64,000 nucleotides of DNA from Fidelibacterota bacterium (GCA_947476275.1 CANJPQ010000014.1:1-64000), one strand, 5' to 3'. Shown: positions 1 to 9,945, counted from the first letter of the stretch. The notes: generated by a model not told the origin, from the letters alone. Made by a program: numbers and translations.

Positions 1-1
1 C

Positions 2-160
2 GAACTGCCGGCGGGCACGGAAATGGTGATGCCGGGCGACAACATCCAGATGCAGGTCAACCTGATCGCGCCGATCGCGATGGACGAAGGCCTGCGCTTC
101 GCCATCCGCGAAGGCGGCCGTACCGTCGGGTCGGGCGTCGTCGCAAAGATCGTCGAGTAA
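2..160 (+). CDS. tuf: Elongation factor Tu, C-terminal fragment (cut by window start)
   Basis: The first 53 codons in frame end with [15 protein letters not shown], the characteristic C-terminus of EF-Tu (the domain III beta-barrel that carries aminoacyl-tRNA to the ribosome). Only the tail is present, so length and start cannot be judged. Its place directly before rpsJ matches the usual str-operon (rpsL-rpsG-fusA-tuf) to S10-operon order. A strong hairpin follows 13 bases after the stop. Confidence 0.95.
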   Translation, partial: ELPAGTEMVMPGDNIQMQVNLIAPIAMDEGLRFAIREGGRTVGSGVVAKIVE

Positions 161-173
161 GAAGAATAATAGG

Positions 174-206
174 CCGGCATCCCTCCTGGGAGGGATGCCG
201 GTTCCT
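174..206 (+). terminator. Intrinsic terminator-like hairpin between tuf and rpsJ
   Basis: A perfect 13-bp inverted repeat (174-186 with 189-201) forms a G/C-rich stem with a tiny loop, followed by a short pyrimidine run (TTCCTTTT). It lies 13 bases after the tuf stop and 36 bases before rpsJ. It probably ends or attenuates str-operon transcripts. The T-run is imperfect, so some read-through into the S10 operon is plausible. Confidence 0.75.
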
Positions 207-237
207 TTTGAGACCGCGCTAAACAGGGTATTGGGCC

Positions 238-549
238 ATGATTGATAGCCAAAACATCCGCATCCGCCTGAAGGCGTTCGATCACCGCGTGCTCGATCAG
301 TCCACGAAGGAGATCGTCAGCACTGCGAAGCGCACGGGCGCACAGGTGCGGGGTCCGATTCCTCTGCCGACGCGGATCGAGAAGTTCACCGTCAACCGTT
401 CGCCGCACGTCGATAAGAAGTCGCGCGAACAGTTCGAGATCCGCACCCACCGCCGTCTGCTCGACATCGTCGATCCGACGCCGCAGACCGTCGATGCTTT
501 GATGAAGCTCGACCTGGCCGCCGGCGTCGACGTCGAGATCAAGCTCTAA
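238..549 (+). CDS. rpsJ: 30S ribosomal protein S10
   Basis: The 103-residue product has the standard S10 length, beginning with the [14 protein letters not shown] strand and carrying the conserved GPIPLPT and [15 protein letters not shown]-like segments (here [17 protein letters not shown]). S10 is a 30S head protein and also the NusE subunit of antitermination complexes. It is the first gene of the S10 operon here, behind the tuf terminator hairpin, so a promoter for the cluster must be weak, upstream, or supplied by read-through. Confidence 0.98.
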   Translation: MIDSQNIRIRLKAFDHRVLDQSTKEIVSTAKRTGAQVRGPIPLPTRIEKFTVNRSPHVDKKSREQFEIRTHRRLLDIVDPTPQTVDALMKLDLAAGVDVEIKL

Positions 550-577
550 GCGACAGATCGAAACGAAGGTAACTGTC

Positions 578-1261
578 ATGCGTACCGGATTAGTCGCTAC
601 AAAAGTTGGAATGACCCGCGTGTTCATCGCGGATGGCAGCCACGTGCCTGTCACCGTGCTGAAGATCGATAACCTTCAGGTCGTCGGTCAGCGCACCAAG
701 GAGAAGGACGGCTACGTCGCCCTTCAGCTCGGCATCGGCACCCGCAAGGCCAAGCGCACCAGCCGCCCGCTCAAGGGCCAGTACGCGAAGGTCAAGATCG
801 AGCCGAAGCGCAAGGTCGTTGAGTTCCGCGTCGACGAGCAGGGCCTGATCGAAGTCGGCGCCGAACTGGCCGCCTCGCACTTCATCGCCGGCCAGAAGGT
901 CGACGTCACCGGCACCACGATCGGTAAGGGTTTTGCCGGCGTCATGAAGCGCTGGAACTTCGCCGGTCTTGAAGCCACCCACGGCGTGTCTGTGTCGCAC
1001 CGTTCACATGGTTCGACCGGTCAGCGTCAGGATCCGGGCCGCGTGTTCAAAGGCAAGAAGATGGCGGGCCATCTCGGTGTCGAACGCGTCACCACCCAGA
1101 ACCTGGAAGTCGTCTCCGTTGACGACGACAAGGGCTACATCTTCATCAAGGGCGCTGTCCCGGGTCACGACGGCGCTTATGTGCTCGTGCGCGACGCGGT
1201 GAAAAAGGCTGCTCACAAGGACGCGCCGGTTCCGGCCGGTCTGAAGGCCAAGAAGGAATAG
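578..1261 (+). CDS. rplC: 50S ribosomal protein L3
   Basis: The 227-residue protein starts [16 protein letters not shown] and contains the [19 protein letters not shown] loop, which reaches toward the peptidyl-transferase centre. Gln149 of the GlyGln motif corresponds to the residue methylated by PrmB-type enzymes in other bacteria. It is slightly longer than E. coli L3 (209), with an extra Lys/Ala-rich C-terminus (about residues 208-227). It sits 28 bases after rpsJ in the S10 operon. Confidence 0.98.
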   Translation: MRTGLVATKVGMTRVFIADGSHVPVTVLKIDNLQVVGQRTKEKDGYVALQLGIGTRKAKRTSRPLKGQYAKVKIEPKRKVVEFRVDEQGLIEVGAELAASHFIAGQKVDVTGTTIGKGFAGVMKRWNFAGLEATHGVSVSHRSHGSTGQRQDPGRVFKGKKMAGHLGVERVTTQNLEVVSVDDDKGYIFIKGAVPGHDGAYVLVRDAVKKAAHKDAPVPAGLKAKKE

Positions 1262-1268
1262 CGCCGTC

Positions 1269-1886
1269 ATGAAAGCGGACATCATCTCTCTCGACGCCAA
1301 GAGCGTCGGCAATCTCGACCTCTCCGACGACATCTTCGGCGCCGAAGTGCGTGGCGACATCCTGCAGCGCGTCGTGCGTTGGCAGCTCGCCAAGCGCCAA
1401 GCCGGCACCCACAAGGCCAAGATCCGTCCGGAAGTGCACGGCACCACGAAGAAGCCGTTCCGCCAGAAGGGAACCGGCTCGGCCCGTCAGGGTTCGCGCA
1501 AGTCGACCCAGCATCGCGGCGGCGGCATCATCTTTGGACCGGTGGTCCGCAGCCACGCCCACGACCTGCCGAAGAAGATCCGTCGTCTCGGCCTGATCAG
1601 TGCGCTGTCGTCCAAGGCGAAGGACGGCAAGCTGGTCGTGATCGACAGCGTCGGCAAGTCCGCGAAGACCAAGGACCTCGCCGTTCAGTTCAAGAAGCTC
1701 GGCTGGGGTCGCGTCCTGATCATCGACGGCGCCGAAGTGAACGAAGGTTTCGCGAAGGCCGCCCGCAACATCATGAATGTCGACGTGCTGCCCTCCGCGG
1801 GTGCGAACGTGTACGACATCCTCCGCCGCGACACCTTGGTGCTGACCAAGGATGCGGTTGCGAAGCTCGAGGAGCGCCTGAAATGA
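1269..1886 (+). CDS. rplD: 50S ribosomal protein L4
   Basis: The 205-residue protein shows the L4 exit-tunnel loop [19 protein letters not shown] followed by the GGGIIFGP segment. L4 lines the nascent-peptide tunnel, and in E. coli it also represses its own operon at the leader. Here the region upstream of rpsJ is short and I see no obvious L4 control leader. The stop overlaps the rplW start by 4 bases (ATGA), which implies translational coupling. Confidence 0.98.
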   Translation: MKADIISLDAKSVGNLDLSDDIFGAEVRGDILQRVVRWQLAKRQAGTHKAKIRPEVHGTTKKPFRQKGTGSARQGSRKSTQHRGGGIIFGPVVRSHAHDLPKKIRRLGLISALSSKAKDGKLVVIDSVGKSAKTKDLAVQFKKLGWGRVLIIDGAEVNEGFAKAARNIMNVDVLPSAGANVYDILRRDTLVLTKDAVAKLEERLK

Positions 1887-2221
1887 GCAAGGCACCGAAG
1901 AAGGCCAAGACGGCCGACAAGTCCACCGCCGTCGATCCGGCGATGTACGACCTGATCCGCGCACCGCTCATCACCGAAAAGGGCACCTTGGTGTCCGAGC
2001 ACAATCAGGTGGTGTTCCGCGTGCCGCTCTCGGCCACCAAGCCGGAGATCAAGACCGCGATCGAGAAGTTGTTCAATGTCAGCGTGCTGGCCGTGAACAC
2101 CCTGATCGCGAAGGGCAAGCTGAAGCGCTTCCGCGGTCGTCCGGGCCGCCGCAGCGATATCAAGAAGGCGTTCGTGACGCTGGCACAAGGCCAGTCGATC
2201 GACGTGACGACGGGGCTTTAA
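1883..2221 (+). CDS. rplW: 50S ribosomal protein L23
   Basis: I place the start at the ATG overlapping the rplD stop, giving 112 residues ([13 protein letters not shown]...). The core [15 protein letters not shown] and the Arg-rich [15 protein letters not shown] segment are diagnostic of L23, the docking site for trigger factor and SRP at the tunnel exit. The first roughly 18 residues are a Lys/Ala-rich extension relative to short L23 proteins. A much longer open frame continues upstream but is only the shadow of rplD. Confidence 0.97.
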   Translation: MSKAPKKAKTADKSTAVDPAMYDLIRAPLITEKGTLVSEHNQVVFRVPLSATKPEIKTAIEKLFNVSVLAVNTLIAKGKLKRFRGRPGRRSDIKKAFVTLAQGQSIDVTTGL

Positions 2222-2224
2222 GTT

Positions 2225-3064
2225 ATGGCATTGAAGACATTCAATCCGGTTACGCCGTCCCTGCGCGGCACGGTCCTGGTGGACCGGAGCGACCTGCACA
2301 AGGGCAAGCCGGTCAAGTCCTTGACCGAGGGCATGCATTCAACGGGTGGCCGTAACCACTCCGGCAAGATCACCAGCCGTTTCATGGGCGGCGGTCACAA
2401 GCGCCGCTATCGCTTGATCGACTTCAAGCGCAAGAAGCGTGATGTTGCCGCGACGGTCGAGCGCCTGGAGTACGATCCGTATCGCACCGCGTTCATCGCG
2501 CTGATCAAGTACGAAGATGGCGAACTGGCCTACATCTTGGCGCCGCAGCGCCTGAAGGCCGGCGACAAGGTGATCTCCACCGCCGATACCGCCGATATCA
2601 AGCCGGGCAACACCATGCCCATGAAGAACATGCCGGTCGGCACGATCGTGCATAACATCGAGCTGAAGCTCGGCCGCGGCGGTCAGATCGCCCGCTCGGC
2701 CGGCTGCTACGCCCAGCTCGTCGGTAAGGACTCCGGCTACGCTCAGGTGCGCTTGTCGTCCGGCGAAGTGCGCATCGTGCGCGGCGAATGCGTCGCCACC
2801 ATCGGTGCGGTGTCCAACCCGGACAACCAGAACATCAACTTCGGCAAGGCCGGCCGCATGCGGTGGATGGGGTTCAAGTCCCACCAGCGTGGTGTGTCCA
2901 TGAACCCCGTCGATCACCCGTTGGGCGGCGGCGAAGGCAAGACCTCGGGCGGCCGTCATCCGGTGACCCCGTGGGGTAAGCCGACGAAGGGCAAGCGCAC
3001 ACGCACCAACAAGAAGACGCAGCGCCTGATCGTGCGCAGCCGTCATCTCGCCAAGAAATCCTAA
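2225..3064 (+). CDS. rplB: 50S ribosomal protein L2
   Basis: The 279-residue protein has the full L2 layout: N-terminal basic tail, OB-fold, SH3-like domain, and the C-terminal loop [18 protein letters not shown], whose histidine is the residue implicated in peptidyl-transferase and subunit-association function. Length is as expected (E. coli 273). It lies 3 bases after rplW and 11 before rpsS, within the S10 operon. Confidence 0.98.
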   Translation: MALKTFNPVTPSLRGTVLVDRSDLHKGKPVKSLTEGMHSTGGRNHSGKITSRFMGGGHKRRYRLIDFKRKKRDVAATVERLEYDPYRTAFIALIKYEDGELAYILAPQRLKAGDKVISTADTADIKPGNTMPMKNMPVGTIVHNIELKLGRGGQIARSAGCYAQLVGKDSGYAQVRLSSGEVRIVRGECVATIGAVSNPDNQNINFGKAGRMRWMGFKSHQRGVSMNPVDHPLGGGEGKTSGGRHPVTPWGKPTKGKRTRTNKKTQRLIVRSRHLAKKS

Positions 3065-3075
3065 GGGAAACGCAC

Positions 3076-3369
3076 ATGGCACGTTCCGTTTGGAAGGGTC
3101 CTTTCGTCGACGGTTATCTGCTGAAGAAGGCAGAGACAGTCCGCGCTTCGGGCCGCAATGAAGTGATCAAGATCTGGTCGCGCCGCTCGACCATCCTGCC
3201 GCAGTTCGTCGGACTGACGTTCGGCGTGCACAACGGTCACAAGCACATGCCCGTGATGGTCACGGAGAACATGGTTGGTCACAAGTTCGGCGAGTTCTCG
3301 CCGACGCGGACCTTCCACGGTCACTCCGGCGACAAGAAGGCGTCCGCGTCTCCGGGATCGAAGGGTTAG
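3076..3369 (+). CDS. rpsS: 30S ribosomal protein S19
   Basis: [18 protein letters not shown] and the later [21 protein letters not shown] segment identify S19, which sits in the 30S head with S13. The length of 97 residues is a little over the usual 92 because of a Ser/Ala/Lys tail. The gene is 11 bases from rplB and 3 bases from rplV. Confidence 0.98.
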   Translation: MARSVWKGPFVDGYLLKKAETVRASGRNEVIKIWSRRSTILPQFVGLTFGVHNGHKHMPVMVTENMVGHKFGEFSPTRTFHGHSGDKKASASPGSKG

Positions 3370-3372
3370 TCC

Positions 3373-3762
3373 ATGAGCAAGAAAGCCACCCCACGTCGCG
3401 TCGGCGATACGGAAGCCCGGGCCCACTCCCGGTCGATCCGCATCAGCCCGCGCAAGCTCAACCTCCTGGCGCAGTCGATCCGCGGCAAGTCCGCCGGTGC
3501 GGCGCTCGCCCAGCTGTCGTTCTCGCCGAAGCGTATCGCCGAAGACGTCCGCAAGGTGCTCGAGTCCGCGATCGCCAATGCCGAGAACAACCATCAGCTC
3601 GACGTCGATCAGTTGGTCGTCTCCGAGGCGTATGTCGGCAAGGGCATCGTCATGAAGCGGTGGCGCCCGCGCGCCCGCGGCCGCGTCGGTCGCATCACAA
3701 AGCCATTCAGCAATCTCACCATCATCGTGCGTGAGAAGAGTGAGAAGGGGGAGACCGCCTAA
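3373..3762 (+). CDS. rplV: 50S ribosomal protein L22
   Basis: The 129-residue product contains [20 protein letters not shown], the [13 protein letters not shown] helix, and the tunnel beta-hairpin [16 protein letters not shown], where macrolide-resistance mutations occur in other species. A 17-residue basic N-terminal stretch precedes the core. Its TAA stop shares one base with the rpsC start, so the two are probably translationally coupled. Confidence 0.98.
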   Translation: MSKKATPRRVGDTEARAHSRSIRISPRKLNLLAQSIRGKSAGAALAQLSFSPKRIAEDVRKVLESAIANAENNHQLDVDQLVVSEAYVGKGIVMKRWRPRARGRVGRITKPFSNLTIIVREKSEKGETA

Positions 3763-4454
3763 TGGGTCAAAAAGTAAATCCCGTCGGTCTGCGCCTCGGC
3801 ATCAACCGCACGTGGGACTCCCGCTGGTACGCAACCAAAGCCAACTACGGCAAGCTGTTGCATGAAGACCTGGCGATCCGCGAATACCTGAAGGAAAAGC
3901 TGGCTCAGGCCGGCGTCTCGAAGATCATCATCGAGCGTCCCGCCAAGAAGGCCCGCGTGACCATTCACACCGCCCGCCCGGGCGTGGTGATCGGCAAGAA
4001 GGGCGCCGACATCGAGGTGATCCGCAAGGAACTCCAGAAGATGACGGGCAGCGAAGTGAACCTGAACATCGTCGAAATCCGTAAGCCGGAAATCGACGCG
4101 ACCCTGGTCGCCGAAAACATCGCCCAGCAGCTCGAGCGCCGCGTGGCGTTCCGCCGCGCCATGAAGCGCGCCGTGCAGGCCGCGATGCGTTTGGGCGCCG
4201 AAGGAATCCGCATCACCTGCGCCGGCCGCCTGGGCGGCGCGGAAATCGCACGCACCGAGTGGTATCGCGAAGGCCGCGTGCCGCTGCACACCCTGCGCGC
4301 CGACGTGGACTACGGTGAAGGCACCGCCTTCACCACCTACGGCGCTTGCGGCGTGAAGGTGTGGGTGTTCAAGGGCGAGATCCTCGAGCACGACCCGATG
4401 GCCCAGGACAAGCGTCTGGGTGACCAGACTCAAGCCGCGCAGCCGCGCTCCTAA
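3762..4454 (+). CDS. rpsC: 30S ribosomal protein S3
   Basis: [24 protein letters not shown] opens the 230-residue protein. The KH domain GXXG signature is [16 protein letters not shown], and the C-terminal half carries [31 protein letters not shown]3 forms part of the mRNA entry tunnel with S4 and S5. Length matches the family (E. coli 233). Confidence 0.98.
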   Translation: MGQKVNPVGLRLGINRTWDSRWYATKANYGKLLHEDLAIREYLKEKLAQAGVSKIIIERPAKKARVTIHTARPGVVIGKKGADIEVIRKELQKMTGSEVNLNIVEIRKPEIDATLVAENIAQQLERRVAFRRAMKRAVQAAMRLGAEGIRITCAGRLGGAEIARTEWYREGRVPLHTLRADVDYGEGTAFTTYGACGVKVWVFKGEILEHDPMAQDKRLGDQTQAAQPRS

Positions 4455-4490
4455 TCACGGCTTTACGCGACCGGAATGGATTGAACGACC

Positions 4491-4901
4491 ATGTTGCAGC
4501 CAAAACGCACGAAGTACCGCAAAGCCTTCAAGGGCCGTATCCACGGCAATTCGAAGGGCGGCACTGCCCTGAACTTCGGCTCCTTCGGCCTGAAGGCTTT
4601 GGAACCTGAGCGCGTGACCGCGCGTCAGATCGAAGCCGCCCGCCGCGCGCTCACCCGCTTCATGAAGCGCCAGGGCCGCGTGTGGATCCGCATCTTCCCG
4701 GACGTTCCGGTGTCGAAGAAGCCGGCCGAAGTCCGCCAGGGTAAAGGTAAGGGTACACCGGAGTTCTGGGTGTGCCGGATTAAGCCGGGCCGGATCATGT
4801 TCGAGGTCGATGGCGTCAACGAGGCGACTGCGCGCGAAGGTTTCACCCTCGCCGCCGCCAAGCTGCCGATCAAGACCAAGATGATCGCCCGCATCGGTTA
4901 A
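4491..4901 (+). CDS. rplP: 50S ribosomal protein L16
   Basis: The product of 136 residues begins [16 protein letters not shown] and carries the [29 protein letters not shown] segment typical of L16, which organises the aminoacyl-tRNA site on the large subunit. The 36-base spacer after rpsC is larger than most in this operon but contains no clear hairpin. Confidence 0.98.
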   Translation: MLQPKRTKYRKAFKGRIHGNSKGGTALNFGSFGLKALEPERVTARQIEAARRALTRFMKRQGRVWIRIFPDVPVSKKPAEVRQGKGKGTPEFWVCRIKPGRIMFEVDGVNEATAREGFTLAAAKLPIKTKMIARIG

Positions 4902-4913
4902 GAGGGTAAGGCA

Positions 4914-5111
4914 ATGGCGAAAGCACAAGACTTGCGCGGCAAGAGCAACGACGAACTCGAAGGCCGTCTCTCGGAGCTAAAGAAGGAGCAGTTCAATCTG
5001 CGCTTCCAGAAGGCTTCCGGGCAGCTTGCGAACACCGCTCAGGTGAGTGTGGTGCGTCGTGAGATCGCTCAGATCAAGACGATCCTCACCGAAAAGCGCG
5101 CCCAAGCGTAA
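4914..5111 (+). CDS. rpmC: 50S ribosomal protein L29
   Basis: This is a 65-residue two-helix protein with the [29 protein letters not shown] pattern of L29, which lies near the tunnel exit beside L23. Length and charge fit the family. It is followed 12 bases later by rpsQ, the standard order. Confidence 0.97.
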   Translation: MAKAQDLRGKSNDELEGRLSELKKEQFNLRFQKASGQLANTAQVSVVRREIAQIKTILTEKRAQA

Positions 5112-5123
5112 GGAAACGGAACA

Positions 5124-5360
5124 ATGCCGAAGCGAATTCTCCAGGGTGTGGTTGTGTCCGACAAGCAGGACAAGACCATCGTCGTGCGCGTCGAGCGCCG
5201 CCTGATGCATCCGATCTACAAGAAGTTCATCCGCAAATCGAAAAAGTATTCGGCCCACGATGAAGCCAACACGCGCAAGATCGGCGACGTCGTGCGTATC
5301 CGCGAATGCCGCCCGATCTCGAAGAACAAGACCTGGGAACTGGTGACGGACGAAGGCTGA
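5124..5360 (+). CDS. rpsQ: 30S ribosomal protein S17
   Basis: The 78-residue OB-fold protein has [25 protein letters not shown] and the [17 protein letters not shown] segment of S17, an early 16S rRNA-binding protein. It closes the S10 operon proper. The spc-type genes follow without a terminator, suggesting that S10 and spc genes are co-transcribed. Confidence 0.98.
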   Translation: MPKRILQGVVVSDKQDKTIVVRVERRLMHPIYKKFIRKSKKYSAHDEANTRKIGDVVRIRECRPISKNKTWELVTDEG

Positions 5361-5398
5361 AAAGCCCCGCTGTCTCAACCCACTAAAGGACGTACGTC

Positions 5399-5767
5399 AT
5401 GATTCAGATGCAGAGCAATTTGGACGTCGCGGATAACTCCGGGGCCAAGCGCGTTATGTGCATCAAGGTGCTGGGCGGCTCGAAGCGCCGTTTCGCCGCC
5501 ATTGGTGACATTATCGTCGTGTCCGTGAAGGACGCGATCCCGCGCGGCCGCGTGAAGAAGGGCGACGTGCACCGCGCCGTGATCGTGCGCACCGCGAAGG
5601 AGCTGCGTCGTCAGGACGGCACCTCCATCCGCTTCGACCGCAATGCCGCCGTGCTGATCAACAAGCAGGGCGAGCCGATCGGCACCCGTATCTTCGGGCC
5701 GGTCACCCGTGAGCTTCGCGGCAAGAAGTTCATGAAGATCGTTTCGCTGGCGCCGGAGGTGTTGTGA
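5399..5767 (+). CDS. rplN: 50S ribosomal protein L14
   Basis: [27 protein letters not shown] and the ending [12 protein letters not shown] identify L14 (122 residues, standard length), which contacts 16S rRNA in an intersubunit bridge. A 38-base spacer from rpsQ holds the ribosome-binding site. The TGA stop overlaps the probable ATG of rplX by one base. Confidence 0.98.
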   Translation: MIQMQSNLDVADNSGAKRVMCIKVLGGSKRRFAAIGDIIVVSVKDAIPRGRVKKGDVHRAVIVRTAKELRRQDGTSIRFDRNAAVLINKQGEPIGTRIFGPVTRELRGKKFMKIVSLAPEVL

Positions 5768-6087
5768 TGGCCAAGCTCAAGATCAAGAAGGGCGATAAGG
5801 TCATCGTCCTCACCGGCCGCGACAAGGGCCGCACCGGCGAAGTCGTCAAGGCGCTGCCGCGCGAAAACCGCGTGGTCGTGCAGGGCATCAATATCGTGAA
5901 GCGCCACACCCGCGCTTCGCAGGCGTCGAACGGCGGCATCATCGAGAAGGAAGCGTCGATCCACGCGTCCAACGTTGCCCATCTCGACCCGAAGGAAAAC
6001 AAGGCGACCCGGATCGGGTTCAAGACCCTCGAAGACGGCCGCAAGGTGCGCGTTGCGCGCCGGTCCGGCGAAGTCATCGATCAATAA
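5767..6087 (+). CDS. rplX: 50S ribosomal protein L24
   Basis: The KOW-domain protein [26 protein letters not shown] (106 residues) is L24, an assembly-initiator protein. I choose the ATG at 5767, seven bases after a GGAGG at 5755-5759. The in-frame GTG three bases earlier would leave only four bases of spacing. The start overlaps the rplN stop by one base. Confidence 0.97.
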   Translation: MAKLKIKKGDKVIVLTGRDKGRTGEVVKALPRENRVVVQGINIVKRHTRASQASNGGIIEKEASIHASNVAHLDPKENKATRIGFKTLEDGRKVRVARRSGEVIDQ

Positions 6088-6098
6088 GGACGACGGCA

Positions 6099-6638
6099 AT
6101 GACGCGTTTGCAAAAGCATTTCGACGAAGTCGTGCGTAAGAGCCTGACGGAGAAGTTTCAGTACGCCAATCCGATGCAGGTTCCGCGTCTGACCAAGATC
6201 GTCATCAACATGGGCGTCGGCGAAGCGTCTCAGGACAAGAAGAAGATCGAAGGCGCGGTCGACAATCTCACCGCCATCGCCGGCCAGAAGCCGGTGATCA
6301 CGAAATCCCGCAAGGCGATCGCGAACTTCAAGCTGCGCGAGAACCAGATCGTCGGTTGCTCCGTCACCCTGCGCAAGCAGCGCATGTACGAGTTCCTCGA
6401 CCGCCTGGTCAACGTTGCCATGCCGCGCATCCGCGACTTCCGCGGCGTGTCGGGCAAGAGCTTCGACGGCGCCGGCAACTACAACATGGGCCTCAAGGAA
6501 CAGCTGGTGTTCCCGGAGATCAACTACGACAAGATCGACAAGGTCCGTGGCATGAACATCACCATCTGCACGACGGCAAAGACCGACGAGGAAGCGCGCG
6601 CGCTTCTCGAAGGCTTCGACGTGCCGTTTCAGAAGTAA
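6099..6638 (+). CDS. rplE: 50S ribosomal protein L5
   Basis: The 179-residue protein contains [36 protein letters not shown] and the closing [20 protein letters not shown] motif of L5, which binds 5S rRNA and contacts the P-site tRNA. Length equals E. coli L5. The 5S rRNA itself is not in this window. Confidence 0.98.
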   Translation: MTRLQKHFDEVVRKSLTEKFQYANPMQVPRLTKIVINMGVGEASQDKKKIEGAVDNLTAIAGQKPVITKSRKAIANFKLRENQIVGCSVTLRKQRMYEFLDRLVNVAMPRIRDFRGVSGKSFDGAGNYNMGLKEQLVFPEINYDKIDKVRGMNITICTTAKTDEEARALLEGFDVPFQK

Positions 6639-6652
6639 CGGGACAGGACCCC

Positions 6653-6958
6653 ATGGCAAAGACCTCAACCGTCCAGCGCAACAAGAACCGTACGCGGCTC
6701 AACAAGTCGCTCACGCCCAAGCGCGCCAAGCTGAAGGCCATCATCATGAACAAGGAGACGAACGATGAAGATCGCTTCGCCGCCGTTCTGAAGCTGGCCC
6801 AGGTGCCGCGCAATTCCGCGAAGGTGCGGATCCGTAATCGCTGCGAACTCACCGGCCGCCCGCGCGCCGTGTATCGCAAATTCAAGATGGCCCGTAACAA
6901 GCTGCGGGAGCTGGCCTCTAAAGGTCAGATCCCCGGCATGGTCAAGTCGAGCTGGTAA
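6653..6958 (+). CDS. rpsN: 30S ribosomal protein S14 (zinc-independent type)
   Basis: I place the start at ATG 6653, giving 101 residues ([18 protein letters not shown]...), with the conserved [20 protein letters not shown] and ending [11 protein letters not shown]. It is the long form without paired CXXC motifs; only one cysteine is present. By family rule it does not bind zinc and needs no zinc-starvation backup. A longer frame upstream is the shadow of rplE. Confidence 0.97.
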   Translation: MAKTSTVQRNKNRTRLNKSLTPKRAKLKAIIMNKETNDEDRFAAVLKLAQVPRNSAKVRIRNRCELTGRPRAVYRKFKMARNKLRELASKGQIPGMVKSSW

Positions 6959-6973
6959 GGAGACACCGCCCCA

Positions 6974-7372
6974 ATGTCTATGTCAGATCCCTTGGGCGAT
7001 TTGCTAACCCGCATCCGTAATGGACAGCGGGCCGGCAAATCCGTCATCACCACGCCGGCCTCTAAGCTGCGCGAGAACCTCCTCAAGGTGCTGGAGCGCG
7101 AAGGCTATATCCGTAGCTTCGAGCGCTACGAAGTGCGCACCGGCATCGACGAGATCAAGGTCGAGCTCAAGTACAACGAAGGCGAGCCCGTGATCAACGA
7201 GATCACCCGCGTCTCCAAGCCGGGACGTCGCGTGTACGCGAAGATCAAGGACCTTCCGAAGGTCTACAACGGCCTGGGCATCTCGATCCTGTCCACGCCG
7301 CGCGGCGTCATGTCGGACCAAGAGGCCCGGCAGGCGAACGTCGGCGGCGAAGTGCTCTGCCAGATCTTCTAA
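6974..7372 (+). CDS. rpsH: 30S ribosomal protein S8
   Basis: The 132-residue product ([19 protein letters not shown] ... [26 protein letters not shown]) is S8, which binds 16S helix 21 and in E. coli represses the spc operon at rplE. AAGGAG at 6957-6962 favours ATG 6974 over the second ATG at 6980. The downstream spacer holds a small GC hairpin near 7380-7397. Confidence 0.98.
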   Translation: MSMSDPLGDLLTRIRNGQRAGKSVITTPASKLRENLLKVLEREGYIRSFERYEVRTGIDEIKVELKYNEGEPVINEITRVSKPGRRVYAKIKDLPKVYNGLGISILSTPRGVMSDQEARQANVGGEVLCQIF

Positions 7373-7415
7373 TTCAAACCCGGTCAGTGGGCCGGGGCGG
7401 TTAAGGAAGCGAAAT

Positions 7416-7949
7416 ATGTCGCGCGTAGGTAAAAACCCGGTTGTCGTCCCGTCAGGCGTCACCGTCACTCTCAACGGCAAGCTGCTGGCCGTGAAGGGTA
7501 AGCTCGGTGAACTGAAGCTGGACGTCTCCAGCGAAGTCGACACGACGATCGAAGACGGCAAAGTGTCGGTGAAGCCCCGGTCCGAAACCAAGCGCGCACG
7601 CGCCCATTGGGGCACCACGCGCGCCCTCATCAACAACATGGTGAAGGGCGTCAGCCAGGGCTACAAGAAGACGCTCGATCTCAACGGCGTCGGTCTGAAG
7701 GCTGCGGCCCAGGGCAAGAAGCTCAACCTGAGCCTGGGCTTCTCCCATGACGTGAACTTCGTGGTGCCTGAGGGCATCGACGTGAAGACGCCGACACCCA
7801 CGCAAATCGAAATCACCGGCGCTGATCGTCAGCGCGTTGGCCAGGTGGCCGCGAACATCCGCAGTTTCAAGGGGCCGGAGCCGTACAAGGGCAAGGGCAT
7901 CAAGTACTCGGATGAGACGATCCTGCGCAAAGAAGGCAAGAAGAAGTAA
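7416..7949 (+). CDS. rplF: 50S ribosomal protein L6
   Basis: The 177-residue protein has two L6 alpha-beta repeats, opening MSRVGKNPVVVPSGVTVTLNG and closing with GPEPYKGKGIKYSDETILRKEGKKK, the hallmark C-terminal motif. L6 sits near the factor-binding site and the sarcin-ricin loop. Length equals that of E. coli. Confidence 0.98.
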   Translation: MSRVGKNPVVVPSGVTVTLNGKLLAVKGKLGELKLDVSSEVDTTIEDGKVSVKPRSETKRARAHWGTTRALINNMVKGVSQGYKKTLDLNGVGLKAAAQGKKLNLSLGFSHDVNFVVPEGIDVKTPTPTQIEITGADRQRVGQVAANIRSFKGPEPYKGKGIKYSDETILRKEGKKK

Positions 7950-7958
7950 GGGCCCGAC

Positions 7959-8318
7959 ATGTCCAGCACATACAAATCAACCAACCGTCGTCGCGTTCGC
8001 ACGCGTTTTGCGGTCAAGGCCGCGGCGCATGGCCGTCCGCGCCTGTCGGTGCACCGTTCGGGCAAGCACATCTATGCCCAGGTCATCGCCGACGCAGAAG
8101 GCAAGACGCTTGCCTCCGCCTCCAGCATCGATACCGAGCTCAAGGGCAAGGTGAAGGGGCTGACCAAGGAAACCGCGGCAGCCGTCGGTAAGTTGGTGGC
8201 GGAACGCGCGATGAAGGCCGGCGTGACGTCGGTCGTGTTCGACCGCGGATCTTACATGTTCCATGGCCGTATCAAGGCTCTCGCCGACGCCGCCCGTGAG
8301 GGCGGACTGCAGTTCTAA
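7959..8318 (+). CDS. rplR: 50S ribosomal protein L18
   Basis: The 119-residue product ([29 protein letters not shown] ... [28 protein letters not shown]) is L18, the main 5S rRNA-binding protein with L5. Length matches the family. It sits 9 bases after rplF and 12 before rpsE. Confidence 0.98.
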   Translation: MSSTYKSTNRRRVRTRFAVKAAAHGRPRLSVHRSGKHIYAQVIADAEGKTLASASSIDTELKGKVKGLTKETAAAVGKLVAERAMKAGVTSVVFDRGSYMFHGRIKALADAAREGGLQF

Positions 8319-8330
8319 GGGAATACGCAT

Positions 8331-8987
8331 ATGGCACGGACTCCGACAGGCGGTAACGAGCGCGACGGTGGTCGCGGTGGCGAGCGCGAAGGCGGACGCG
8401 GTCGCGGACGCGGCGGCGAGCGCGATAATCGCGGCGGTGAGCGCGGCGGTCGCGAAGAGCGCGGCGGCGATGAGTTCATCGACAAGCTCGTTCACATCAA
8501 CCGCGTCGCCAAGGTGGTGAAGGGCGGACGTCGTTTCGCATTCGCAGCGCTTGTTGTCGTGGGCGATGCCAAGGGCCGCGTCGGCTTCGGTTCGGGCAAG
8601 GCGCGTGAAGTGCCGGAAGCCATCCGCAAGGCGACCGAGTCCGCGAAGCGCCAGATGTTCAAGGTGCCGCTGCGCGAAGGCCGCACGCTGCATCACGATC
8701 TCTACGGCCGCTTCGGCGCCGGTAAAGTCATCCTGCGTGCCGCTCCGGCCGGTACCGGCATCATCGCCGGCGGTCCGATGCGCGCTGTGTTCGAAACCAT
8801 GGGCATTCAGGACATCGTCTCGAAGAGCGTCGGGTCCAACAACCCGCACAACATGGTGAAGGCCACCCTGGTTGCTCTCAAGAGCATGACCTCGCCGCGC
8901 GCAGTTGCTACCAAGCGCGGCAAGAAGGTCGCCGAGATCGTCGGTCGCCGTGAAGAACCGGCCAAAGAAGCCGCTAAGGAGGCCTAA
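8331..8987 (+). CDS. rpsE: 30S ribosomal protein S5 with RG-rich N-terminal extension
   Basis: Residues from about 47 onward form normal S5 ([29 protein letters not shown], a double-stranded RNA-binding fold, then an S5 C-domain with [15 protein letters not shown]). S5 helps unwind mRNA and sustain accuracy with S3 and S4. The first 46 residues are almost wholly Gly, Arg and Glu with repeated GGER and GRGRG units. That makes the protein 218 residues long compared with 167 in E. coli. A short Ala/Lys/Glu tail follows the C-domain. Confidence 0.98.
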   Translation: MARTPTGGNERDGGRGGEREGGRGRGRGGERDNRGGERGGREERGGDEFIDKLVHINRVAKVVKGGRRFAFAALVVVGDAKGRVGFGSGKAREVPEAIRKATESAKRQMFKVPLREGRTLHHDLYGRFGAGKVILRAAPAGTGIIAGGPMRAVFETMGIQDIVSKSVGSNNPHNMVKATLVALKSMTSPRAVATKRGKKVAEIVGRREEPAKEAAKEA

Positions 8988-8992
8988 GTCCG

Positions 8993-9199
8993 ATGGCTGC
9001 GAAGAAGAAAGCGTCTGAGAAGAAGACCGTGACCGTGACTCAGGTTCATAGCGCGGCGGGGCGTTACGCCTCCCAGCGCGGGACCCTGATCGGTCTCGGC
9101 CTTAACAAGATCCGTCGCACCTCCACCCTGGAAGATACCCCGGCGGTGCGCGGCATGATCAATGCGGTTAAGCACCTCGTCACTGTGGACGAAGGCTGA
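8993..9199 (+). CDS. rpmD: 50S ribosomal protein L30
   Basis: The 68-residue product has a Lys-rich lead of about 14 residues, then [37 protein letters not shown], the core of the small bacterial L30. It is placed between rpsE and rplO as expected. The 77-base spacer to rplO is GC-rich and contains a purine-rich ribosome-binding region close to rplO. Confidence 0.96.
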   Translation: MAAKKKASEKKTVTVTQVHSAAGRYASQRGTLIGLGLNKIRRTSTLEDTPAVRGMINAVKHLVTVDEG

Positions 9200-9276
9200 T
9201 CCACACCCCATGTAGGGGCGGAGGCTTCCGATAAGGGGGCGCCGCTGAACAGGGTGCGGCGTGAAGGACGAAGCAA

Positions 9277-9843
9277 ATGAAACTCAATGAATTGCGCCCG
9301 CGCGCGGGCTCGACTAAGACCCCCAAGCTGCTCGGTCGCGGTATCGGTTCCGGCCTCGGCAAGACCTCGGGCCGCGGCGTAAAGGGTCAGAAGGCACGCA
9401 CCGGCGTTGCCGTGAACGGGTTCGAAGGCGGCCAGATGCCGCTGTTCCGCCGCTTGCCAAAGCGCGGGTTCACCTCGATCGGTCGCAAGAAGTACGTGCC
9501 CATCAACGTCGGCAATCTGCAGGCTGCGGTGGACAGCAAGCGTCTCGATCCGTCCAAGACGATCACCGCGGAAAGCTTGGTGGAAGCCGGCATCCTGCGC
9601 CGTGCGCAAGACGGCGTGCGTCTGCTCGGCGACGGCGAACTGAAGGCGAAGCTCACCATCGAAGTCGCTGGCGCGACCAAGACCGCGCTCGCCGCAGTGG
9701 AGAAGGCCGGCGGCAGCGTGAAGCTGCTGTTGGCCGAGAAGGCCGCGGCGCATGCGGCGGCTCCGTTGAAGGGCAAGAAGGCGCCGACCAAGCGCGCCGA
9801 ACGCTCGAAAAAGGCCGCTGAGAAGAAGGCCTCGCGCGCTTAA
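9277..9843 (+). CDS. rplO: 50S ribosomal protein L15 with basic C-terminal tail
   Basis: [41 protein letters not shown] is the L15 N-terminal extension that threads through the large subunit, followed by the globular domain. At 188 residues it exceeds the usual ~144-160. About 35 Ala/Lys-rich residues are appended after the L15 domain (from about residue 153). It precedes secY with a 125-base spacer that can fold strongly. Confidence 0.97.
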   Translation: MKLNELRPRAGSTKTPKLLGRGIGSGLGKTSGRGVKGQKARTGVAVNGFEGGQMPLFRRLPKRGFTSIGRKKYVPINVGNLQAAVDSKRLDPSKTITAESLVEAGILRRAQDGVRLLGDGELKAKLTIEVAGATKTALAAVEKAGGSVKLLLAEKAAAHAAAPLKGKKAPTKRAERSKKAAEKKASRA

Positions 9844-9902
9844 GCGGGGTTTGCGTTGCCGCGTGAATGCGGTAGCGCAGAGTTGAATAGGTTAAGCCGC
9901 GA

Positions 9903-9945
9903 GCCGCGGTAAGGAAGGTCCCCAGACGGGGTGTCTTCCCGCGGC
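9903..9945 (+). promoter_or_regulatory. Structured leader upstream of secY
   Basis: The spacer between rplO and secY contains nested inverted repeats: GCCGCGG (9903-9909) with CCGCGGC (9939-9945), GGAAG (9913-9917) with CTTCC (9935-9939), and CCCC (9920-9923) with GGGG (9928-9931) around an AGAC loop. Together they predict one long hairpin ending 23 bases before the secY ATG. There is no T-run, so it is not an ordinary terminator. A regulatory or processing role is inference. Confidence 0.45.
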
